Assembly (NCBI GenBank): GCA_964387075.1
Contig: CAYLVB010000008.1
Coordinates: 124,001-188,000 of the forward strand
DNA length: 64,000 nt
Origin: PALSA-968 sp964387075
GTDB taxonomy: Bacteria; Bacteroidota; Bacteroidia; B-17B0; Aurantibacillaceae
Direction: 5' to 3'
Shown: in pieces, positions 58,015 to 64,000 of the stretch
Layout of the letters: every line of letters begins with the position of its first letter
Position numbering within the stretch: position 1 is the stretch's first letter
Translations under genes and position numbers: made by a program
The notes under the pieces: model-generated
The model's input: only the letters and a program-made list of their open reading frames with translations
What the model was told of the DNA's origin: nothing
The model's database searches: none

Positions 58015-59274
58015 CTACTCCCTAAAAAAATTCAGGTCCTTGAGGTCGATCAGGTGCACGTTGCGGAAGTAATAGTTCAGCACATCCTTGTAATTATAGC
58101 CGTTCTTGGTCATGCGCATGGCGCCTTCCTGGCACATGCCTATGCCGTGACCAAAACCACGGCCCGCGAAGATCAAAGTGTCACCCACAGGCTCTATAGA
58201 GAAGAAAGTAGATTTCAATTGAAAATCGGTACGCACATTTTTTAGCGGAACTTTGATGTGGGCAAACTCTAAATGCACCTTGCGCGATTCCTGTTTGAAA
58301 TGCGTGGCCACAAAACGGGCACTGCTGTCATCGATCGGGTAATTGTGTTTCAGTTTCAAATAATCTAGCCAGTCAGACATGGCTATTTTGCGAGTCCAGC
58401 GCGCGTTGGGCATTTTGTAGCTGAAGGTATCGGGCACCGAGCGCAGGTAGGAGGTAGAGGTTCCCCACACGTCTTCCGAATTCGCGGTTTGCCCGCCGCT
58501 GTTGGAGTGGAAGGCCGCTACAATTAAATTCATGTCGTCATCTACCACTACTTTCCCGCGAGTAGCATTTACCGCCTGCACGATCTTGGCTTCGTGCGAT
58601 TTTCCGTGAAATGCCTGGCAATGCACCTGGTCGCAGAGGTTGAAACCTTCGGCCTGGTGCTTGGTGATGTGTGTGAGCGCGTAGGTACGGGCAAGGATGG
58701 CCTGCACTTTGTAATATTCAATGGGCGAATACAGGCCCGATTCCGCCTCAGAAACACCTGCAATATAATTGTCGATCACCGATTCGTTCAGAAGCCGCAG
58801 GAGGCCGCCTTCTACAGAAACATTCAGGTTATCATCAAAGAAACGGTGCTTTCTCTCGGGGTTCAGGCATTTCAGTTTGAAGGACTTCTCGGCATCAGTA
58901 GAAACAAGTCTTACAAACGCAAATTTCCCCCAGTTCTTTTCAAAAGATTTCACTTCCAGGGAATCATTGATAACGGAGATCTTCAGGGCATTTTGAGCAT
59001 CCAATGTTAAAAGACTCTTTCCATCCGCCAATACCTGGTAATTACCCGTTTCGGGGGCAAAAACCACCTCTTTGACCTTGGTAAGGCTCATGATCTTAAT
59101 GGTAACGATCTCGCTGGCGGTAAAACGGTTCCAATCGGGCGTTTTGGGGTTGCTAAGCTTGGTCTTTTTAACGGGAGTTTTACCCAATTTCTTGCCGGGC
59201 GGGTTAATGCCGGTGGCCGCTGCCAGTATCAGCAGGATCAAAAACAGGGGGAATATCTTTCTAGGCCTTCTCAT
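58015..59274 (-). CDS. SpoIID/LytB domain protein
   Basis: 419 residues from the ATG at 59274, chosen because RRPRKIFPLFLILLILAAATG gives a membrane anchor or signal; it overlaps the lpxB end by 14 bases. The SpoIID domain (~130-400) includes VEGGLLRLLNESVIDNYIAGVSEAESG, ILARTYALTHITKH, NLCDQVHCQAFHGKS, HSNSGGQTANSEDVWG and FGHGIGMCQEGAMRM. SpoIID proteins are lytic transglycosylase-like peptidoglycan enzymes acting on stripped glycans, here outside sporulation. Likely role: cell-wall remodelling in the periplasm. Confidence 0.9.
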   Translation of the reverse strand: MRRPRKIFPLFLILLILAAATGINPPGKKLGKTPVKKTKLSNPKTPDWNRFTASEIVTIKIMSLTKVKEVVFAPETGNYQVLADGKSLLTLDAQNALKISVINDSLEVKSFEKNWGKFAFVRLVSTDAEKSFKLKCLNPERKHRFFDDNLNVSVEGGLLRLLNESVIDNYIAGVSEAESGLYSPIEYYKVQAILARTYALTHITKHQAEGFNLCDQVHCQAFHGKSHEAKIVQAVNATRGKVVVDDDMNLIVAAFHSNSGGQTANSEDVWGTSTSYLRSVPDTFSYKMPNARWTRKIAMSDWLDYLKLKHNYPIDDSSARFVATHFKQESRKVHLEFAHIKVPLKNVRTDFQLKSTFFSIEPVGDTLIFAGRGFGHGIGMCQEGAMRMTKNGYNYKDVLNYYFRNVHLIDLKDLNFFRE

Positions 59275-60385
59275 TTTGCAGGCGGCGGTGTATTTCACCT
59301 GCAATTTTAGCCGAAACATTGCCTGCATGCAATAGGCCCCTCAAAATGTTATACTCAGCCAGTAGTTGATTTCTTTTGGGACCTTCCAATAGGGCTTTTA
59401 GCTCTTCAACCAGGGTATTTTCGTTCATTTCTTCCTGTATGATCTCCCGAACCACCTCCCGGTTCAGGATCAGGTTGGGAAGGCCTATCCATTTCACCTT
59501 AACCACCCAACGGGTTATCTGCACCGAAATGGCACTTCCTTTATAAACCAGGGCCTGGGGCATATTGAGCAGGGCCGCCTCCAGCACCGAGGTTCCCGAC
59601 TTTACCAGTCCGGCCCGGGAATGGTGCATCAGGGCATAGGTGTCATTCTCCACAATTTTAACATTGTGCCCAACCACCATTTCAGAAAAATTGTCTTTAA
59701 ATGCAGCCGAAGCAGCAATGGCGAATTGATGATCCGGAAAATGTTTAATGACCTTCAGCATCTCGGGCAATTTGTACCGCACCTCCTGGTTGCGGCTGCC
59801 GGGCATGAGGGTGATGATGGGTTTGTCGGGAAGCCCGTGTTTTTTCAAAAACTCTTCGCGCGAAGGCATGTTCGCCTCGGCGGCTTCAATGATATCGGCC
59901 AGCGGATGACCAAAGTAATCGACTTCGCAATTGTGTTTGGCGTAAAACGGTTTTTCGAAAGGAAGGATCACGAACATGCGTTCTACGCTTTCCTTCACAA
60001 TGTTCACCCGGCTTTCCTGCCAGCCCCATACGGTGGGAGAGATATAATAGAAAACGCGGATGCCTTGCTGTTTGGCCCATTTGGCAATACGCAGATTGAA
60101 GCCGGGATAATCAACCAAAATGAGCGCGTCGGGCCTGTGCTTTAAAATGTCTTCTTTGCAAAAAGCGATGTTCTTAAAAATGGTGCGCAGGTTTGCCGCC
60201 ACTTCAATGAAACCCATGAAAGCAAGTTCTTTGTAGTGTTTTACGATCTCTCCTCCCTGTGCCTGCATCAGGTCGCCGCCCCAGCATCGGAATTTAGCAG
60301 CCGGATCAACTTTTTTTAATTCGCGTAAGAGATTGGAGGCGTGCAGATCGCCCGAGGGTTCGCCGGCTATAACGTAATAATTCAT
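59261..60385 (-). CDS. lpxB: Lipid-A-disaccharide synthase
   Basis: 374 residues. A GT19 glycosyltransferase that joins UDP-2,3-diacylglucosamine and lipid X to form the lipid A disaccharide. Start YYVIAGEPSGDLHASNLLRELK and FRCWGGDLMQAQGGEIVKHYKELAFMGFIEV, then LVDYPGFNLRIAKWAKQQGIRVFYYISPTVWGW, MLPGSRNQEVRYKLPEML and TSGTSVLEAALLNMPQALVYKGS. The opening ATG is the only sensible start. surE lies ~520 bases upstream with a small membrane protein between, an order common in Bacteroidota. Confidence 0.95.
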   Translation of the reverse strand: MNYYVIAGEPSGDLHASNLLRELKKVDPAAKFRCWGGDLMQAQGGEIVKHYKELAFMGFIEVAANLRTIFKNIAFCKEDILKHRPDALILVDYPGFNLRIAKWAKQQGIRVFYYISPTVWGWQESRVNIVKESVERMFVILPFEKPFYAKHNCEVDYFGHPLADIIEAAEANMPSREEFLKKHGLPDKPIITLMPGSRNQEVRYKLPEMLKVIKHFPDHQFAIAASAAFKDNFSEMVVGHNVKIVENDTYALMHHSRAGLVKSGTSVLEAALLNMPQALVYKGSAISVQITRWVVKVKWIGLPNLILNREVVREIIQEEMNENTLVEELKALLEGPKRNQLLAEYNILRGLLHAGNVSAKIAGEIHRRLQNEKA

Positions 60386-60581
60386 TTACGATTTTGCGAT
60401 TTACAATTAAAACAGCCATTTACGCCCCCGAGATTTAAATAATCTTGTATTTGATTATTTAAGCTGTGTGCTATAATTCTTAATTCTTTCTGCATTCAAA
60501 TAAGTAGATCGTAAATTCCAAAATCGTCAATCCTTTCTGCATTCAAATATAAAAACCGTCAATCAACAAATCGTCAATCAC
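60386..60581. repeat. AT-rich spacer with short direct repeats
   Basis: About 195 bases between lpxB and the small membrane protein gene. CTTTCTGCATTCAAATA occurs twice (60486-60502, 60533-60549), and CGTCAATC appears several times. No gene or clear promoter seen. Confidence 0.5.
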
Positions 60582-60902
60582 TCAATCCTCCCAGCTGTGT
60601 TCTACCCAGATCTTCAGGTAGACAATAATAAAACCGTAGATCAGCATGGTTAAAATAAAGCCGCGACAGGTCTTCCAGCGCTCCTTGTTCAAAAACAAAA
60701 AGAAGGCACCGAGATTAGGAATAAGACAAAGACTCAGTACCGCCGAAAGCACGCCACCATTCATTAAGAACTTAAAGAACTGCGGGTAAAAAAGCATGTA
60801 CTTAAAGCTCCACAGCCAGTAGCACAGGATCGACAAAACAGGCAGGACCATACCTATGGTAAAACCTAACCAGAACGTGTTCCAATTGATCTTCTTCAGC
60901 AT
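60582..60902 (-). CDS. Small membrane protein of unknown function
   Basis: 106 residues from the ATG at 60902, directly after the surE stop (TAA T ATG). Three hydrophobic helices (~10-33, ~48-70, ~82-100): WLGFTIGMVLPVLSILCYWLW, FLMNGGVLSAVLSLCLIPNLGAFFLF and GFILTMLIYGFIIVYLKIWV. Two Arg/Lys patches (LNKERWKTCR) lie between. I do not recognise it. Tight linkage to surE points to cotranscription. A TTG at 60911 would add three residues and overlap surE. Confidence 0.7.
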   Translation of the reverse strand: MLKKINWNTFWLGFTIGMVLPVLSILCYWLWSFKYMLFYPQFFKFLMNGGVLSAVLSLCLIPNLGAFFLFLNKERWKTCRGFILTMLIYGFIIVYLKIWVEHSWED

Positions 60903-60903
60903 A

Positions 60904-61674
60904 TTATTCAAAGATAGTCTTAAACGTTTTTACCTGCGTATGATTGGTCATGTCAAAATGAACCGGCACTATGGTAACGTAACCTTCCTTATTAAGATAC
61001 AGGTCGGTCTCGGTATTTCCTTCCTCAAGATTCACAAATTTCCCGGTGAGCCAATAATAAGGACGGCCAAATGGATCCACGCGCTCATCAAATTCTTCTA
61101 TCCAGTTGCCAATGGCGCCGCGGCAAACTTTCACGCCTTTTATTTCGTCGGACTTGAGCTTGGGAATATTTACATTGAGGCAATATGGTTCGGTAATTTT
61201 TTGCGACAGTGTTTTCCAGATGATCTCGCGGATCACCTCTCCGCAATGCGAAAAATCGGCATCAATAGAAAAATCACTTAAAGAAAAACCGATGGAGGGA
61301 ATTCCCTCGATAGCCCCTTCAATGGCCGCGCTCATGGTGCCCGAATAAATTACATTGATGGAAAGATTGGAACCGTGGTTGATGCCCGAAAGCACCAGGT
61401 CGGGCCTGCGGGGCAGGAATTTGTTCACGGCCATTTTCACGCAGTCTACCGGTGTGCCGCTGCAACTATACTCGGCCATCACTTTATGTAAATTGCCTTT
61501 TTCAATGCGCAAAGTCGAGTTCAAAGTAATGGCGTTGCTCATGCCCGATTGCGGTTTATCCGGCGCTATCACGCAAACATCGCCGAATTGTTTGGCCAGG
61601 TTACTTAAAAAAAGGATGCCGGGCGCGGTAATGCCGTCGTCGTTGGTAATGAGAATGAGTTTTTTGTCGGACAC
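60904..61674 (-). CDS. surE: 5'/3'-nucleotidase SurE
   Basis: 256 residues. A survival protein that dephosphorylates nucleoside monophosphates and some phosphorylated small compounds, with a divalent metal. Motifs: LITNDDGITAPGI (metal Asp pair), VIAPDKPQSGMSNAIT, VLSGINHGSNLSINVIYSGTMSAAIEGAIEG, and LNVNIP. It is the first gene of the surE-small membrane protein pair. Divergent from suhB with ~80 bases between. Confidence 0.95.
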   Translation of the reverse strand: MSDKKLILITNDDGITAPGILFLSNLAKQFGDVCVIAPDKPQSGMSNAITLNSTLRIEKGNLHKVMAEYSCSGTPVDCVKMAVNKFLPRRPDLVLSGINHGSNLSINVIYSGTMSAAIEGAIEGIPSIGFSLSDFSIDADFSHCGEVIREIIWKTLSQKITEPYCLNVNIPKLKSDEIKGVKVCRGAIGNWIEEFDERVDPFGRPYYWLTGKFVNLEEGNTETDLYLNKEGYVTIVPVHFDMTNHTQVKTFKTIFE

Positions 61675-61742
61675 GAGGACAAAGATAGGTATTAGAAGTT
61701 AAAAGTTATAAGTTAAAAGTCAAAAGGGAGCGGCCGGTTCGC

Positions 61743-61750
61743 TATATTTG
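61743..61750 (+). promoter_or_regulatory. suhB -7 box adjoining the start codon
   Basis: TATATTTG, five bases before the ATG at 61756, as for kdsA and aroQ. Confidence 0.5.
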
Positions 61751-61755
61751 CTTTG

Positions 61756-62559
61756 ATGGACCTGGAAAAGTTATTGGGCGAAACCGTAAAGATCGTTGAA
61801 GGAGTTGGAGCTTATATAGCTGCCGAAAGAAAGACCTTTTCTGAGAAAGATATATTGAGCAAGGACAAAAACGATTTGGTAAGCCATGTCGATAAGGAAT
61901 CTGAGAAATTACTTATTGATGAGTTGAAGAAATTGGTTCCTGAGGCTGGATTTATTGCAGAGGAAAGCAGTCCTGACAGGAACACAAAAGAATTGAACTG
62001 GATCATTGATCCACTGGATGGAACCACAAATTTCATTCATAATATGCCAACATATGCCATCAGCGTGGCTTTGGCAAAAGGAAATGAGATCTTGCTGGGA
62101 GTAGTTTTTAATATTCCTTCAAATGAGATGTTCAGCGCGCATAAGGAAGGTAGCGCATTTTTGAATGGGAAGGAGCTACAGGTTTCTAAAAGCGAAAGAC
62201 TGGAAGATTGCCTGGTGGGGACGGGGTTTCCTGTAAAGAATTTCGACCGTTTGGAAGGGTTTCAGAAAACAACAGAATACTTCATGAAAAATACAAGAGG
62301 AATACGCAGAATTGGTGCCGCGGCTGTTGATCTTTGCTATGTTGCCTGCGGACGATTTGATGGTTTTTTCGAGTACAACTTAAATGCCTGGGATGTTGCT
62401 GCCGGCGCTTTGATCGCGCAAAGAGCGGGAGGGAAGGTGAGTGATTTTTCTGGCGGGAACGACTATTTATTCGGGAAGGAGATCATCGCCACCAACGGAA
62501 AAATATATAGGGAATTTCAGCGGGTTGTAAGCCACAACTTTATTGCTAAAAAACCTTAA
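61756..62559 (+). CDS. suhB: Inositol-1-monophosphatase family protein (SuhB-like)
   Basis: 267 residues. A Mg-dependent phosphatase of the IMPase fold; SuhB also binds RNA polymerase in E. coli. Metal motifs: the Glu-Glu in GFIAEESSPD (~67-76), WIIDPLDGTTNFIHNMPTYAIS (~85-106) and NAWDVAAGALIAQRAGGKVSDF (~215-236). The ATG at 61756 follows its -7 box directly; a TTG one codon before is unnecessary. The substrate could be inositol phosphate or another sugar or nucleotide monophosphate. Confidence 0.92.
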   Translation: MDLEKLLGETVKIVEGVGAYIAAERKTFSEKDILSKDKNDLVSHVDKESEKLLIDELKKLVPEAGFIAEESSPDRNTKELNWIIDPLDGTTNFIHNMPTYAISVALAKGNEILLGVVFNIPSNEMFSAHKEGSAFLNGKELQVSKSERLEDCLVGTGFPVKNFDRLEGFQKTTEYFMKNTRGIRRIGAAAVDLCYVACGRFDGFFEYNLNAWDVAAGALIAQRAGGKVSDFSGGNDYLFGKEIIATNGKIYREFQRVVSHNFIAKKP

Positions 62560-62606
62560 AAGGCACTATTTCGGCCTAAATTTCGTACCTTTATAGGAAG
62601 AATTTC

Positions 62607-63875
62607 GTGAAAAAAGCACTATTCATAACCTTACTTTTTTTGATCGGCCTCAAAGGCTTCTCTTCGCAGATATTGATCCCCATGGACAATACCCAGAAGA
62701 ACCATTTGAAGGCCTACGGTATTGCTTATTGGGTACTGAAACACGACATAGAACTTTATTGGCTTTTAAATTACCGTGGCGGCAGTTTTATGTTTCGCAG
62801 CGATAAAGTATTTACCGACGAGTGTAATATTCGTGGGATCACTTATGAGGTGATACCTGATGCGAAAAGCACGGCCATTCTCCAGGAAATTTCAAACCCG
62901 GAGGCCAACCAGGATGCAGTGAAGCTTGAGAAAGCTCCTCGGATCGCGGTGTATTCTCCTAAGGGAAAACAACCCTGGGACGATGCGGTTACCCTGGTTT
63001 TGAATTACGCGGAAATTCCCTACGACATTGTATACGATGAAGAAGTAATTAACGGTAAACTGGCTGAGTACGATTGGATGCACCTGCATCATGAAGATTT
63101 CACCGGCCAGTACGGAAGGTTCTGGTCGCAATCGCGCAACGCGGCCTGGTACCAGAATGAAGTAAAGGAGAACGAAGCCATGGCGAAAAAGCTTGGGTTT
63201 AGTAAAGTTTCTTTAATGAAACTGGCCGTAGCAAAAAAAGTGCGCGATTTCGTTTCAGGCGGAGGATTCATGTTCGCCATGTGTTCGGCCACCGATAGCT
63301 ACGATATAGCTCTGGCTGTGGAAGGAATGGACATTTGCGATCATATGTTTGACGGAGATCCTTCCGACAAGGAAATGAATAAAAAAGTGGATTACAGCAA
63401 AGGCTTCGCCTTTGAGAATTACCAGTTAAGCACCAATCCCTACGAATACGAATTCTCAACCATCGATACGTACAATACGCGCTCGCAAAAGCACGGGGTG
63501 ACCAAAGAGAACGATTATTTTTCCTTATTCGATTTCTCGGCAAAATGGGACCCTGTTCCAACCATGCTGTGCCAAAGCCACGAGCAATTGATAAAAGGTT
63601 TTTGGGGACAAACAGTTGCTTTTGATAAAAGCTACGTGAAAAAGAATGTGCTGGTGATGGGCGAGAACAAAGCTGCAAACGAGGCGCGCTACATTCACGG
63701 AGAGTTTGGAAAAGGTACCTGGACATTTTATGGCGGTCACGACCCCGAAGATTATCAACATAGGGTGGAAGATCCTCCAACCGACCTAAGTTTACATCCA
63801 AACTCTGCGGGCTACCGCTTGATCCTGAACAACGTATTGTTTCCGGCCGCTAAAAAGAAAAAGCAGAAGACCTAA
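62607..63875 (+). CDS. Conserved secreted Bacteroidota protein
   Basis: 422 residues with a GTG start that completes a signal peptide (VKKALFITLLFLIGLKGFSSQ); a box TACCTTTA lies at 62586. The centre has a possible amidotransferase-like or flavodoxin-like Rossmann fold: RIAVYSPKGKQPWDDAVTLVLNYAEIPYDIVYDEEV (~112-147), DWMHLHHEDFTGQYGRFWSQSRN, and VRDFVSGGGFMFAMCSATDS (~215), where a Cys sits in the elbow position. Such proteins are sometimes labelled asparagine synthetase B, but no such site is seen. The end is basic (AAKKKKQKT). Its TAA overlaps the stop of the next opposing gene. Confidence 0.7.
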   Translation: MKKALFITLLFLIGLKGFSSQILIPMDNTQKNHLKAYGIAYWVLKHDIELYWLLNYRGGSFMFRSDKVFTDECNIRGITYEVIPDAKSTAILQEISNPEANQDAVKLEKAPRIAVYSPKGKQPWDDAVTLVLNYAEIPYDIVYDEEVINGKLAEYDWMHLHHEDFTGQYGRFWSQSRNAAWYQNEVKENEAMAKKLGFSKVSLMKLAVAKKVRDFVSGGGFMFAMCSATDSYDIALAVEGMDICDHMFDGDPSDKEMNKKVDYSKGFAFENYQLSTNPYEYEFSTIDTYNTRSQKHGVTKENDYFSLFDFSAKWDPVPTMLCQSHEQLIKGFWGQTVAFDKSYVKKNVLVMGENKAANEARYIHGEFGKGTWTFYGGHDPEDYQHRVEDPPTDLSLHPNSAGYRLILNNVLFPAAKKKKQKT

Positions 63876-64000
63876 AGGTATTTTTCTTCGAGCGCTTTTA
63901 TTTTCTCTTGTAAGCCTATTCTAAACTTTTGATGCGCTTCGGTGTTTTCATTGATGGGGCGATGCTGTAGTCCTTTTAAGACCGGCTCGTATTCTTCCAG
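63872..64000 (-). CDS. C-terminal part of an unidentified protein
   Basis: An open minus-strand frame from the right edge to a TAG at 63874-63872, 42 codons long, with sequence LEEYEPVLKGLQHRPINENT and EAHQKFRIGLQEKIKALEEKY. It reads as two amphipathic helices with normal composition. Its stop overlaps the stop of the plus-strand gene (CTAA). Too short to identify. Confidence 0.5.
   Translation of the reverse strand: MEEYEPVLKGLQHRPINENTEAHQKFRIGLQEKIKALEEKYL

Noticed and set aside
62607..63875. Asparagine synthetase
   Set aside because: No N-terminal Cys glutaminase site and no ATP pyrophosphatase SGGxDS motif; it has a signal peptide.

Overview
The window is a typical chromosomal segment of a Bacteroidota bacterium, probably from an uncultured or sparsely sampled lineage. 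Evidence: four secreted proteins end in the Y/F-PNP type C-terminal sorting domain of the type IX secretion system (T9SS), and a gldN homologue is present. Bacteroidota-style -7 boxes (TAnnTTTG) precede many genes, and there is an S46 dipeptidyl-peptidase, a WbqC family protein, a DUF2027-Smr protein and a propeller/Y_Y_Y/SpoIIE regulator. Most genes are ordinary housekeeping genes, densely packed, with several ATGA or TAATG stop/start overlaps.

Layout. 1-12.6 kb: folD (partial), T9SS cargo, an endonuclease III homologue, a SUMF1-like secreted protein, a 1294-residue adhesin-like T9SS protein, a SpoIIE-type propeller regulator and a TPR membrane protein sharing its linker. 12.6-13.8 kb: a tRNA-Arg(CCU) gene followed by two tandem 5'-half copies of the same tRNA, each split by two GC-rich palindromic inserts and abutting a GIY-YIG nuclease gene. 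13.8-23 kb: queA, a SUF-type DUF59 protein, sufE, the 8-amino-Kdo pair kdnA-kdnB, gldN, xerD, acpH, aroQ, a pterin dehydratase and a LysM/glucosaminidase. 23-34 kb: mfd, a histidine kinase, a translationally coupled S46 peptidase/membrane protein/WbqC cluster, kup and a methionine aminotransferase. 34-39.5 kb (accessory): a RelE-type toxin-antitoxin pair, a LamG T9SS cargo, a propeller-TM-winged-helix-like protein, an XRE regulator, and an IS200-like/RAYT transposase with a four-copy 151-bp tandem array of its own 5' end plus CCCCTACGGGG palindromes. 39.5-64 kb: a metal-site-degenerate dihydroorotase, a BatA-like protein, a Cys/Lys-rich peptide, hppD, an HTH-phosphoribosyltransferase with a palindromic operator, carA, gapA, an ECF-like sigma factor with a membrane partner, tex, kdsA, scoB, a methyltransferase, the smr/comEC/spoIID/lpxB/surE cluster, suhB and a secreted conserved protein.

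Functional themes. LPS inner-core and lipid A biosynthesis is spread over the window (kdsA, kdnA, kdnB, lpxB). Fe-S and tRNA maturation genes lie together (queA, DUF59 protein, sufE). T9SS cargo and one T9SS component are present. The accessory content is repeat biology: two independent arrays, one tRNA-derived and one transposase-derived, both with a period of exactly 151 bp. The most unusual region is the interrupted tRNA-Arg array fused to the 3' end of the GIY-YIG gene.
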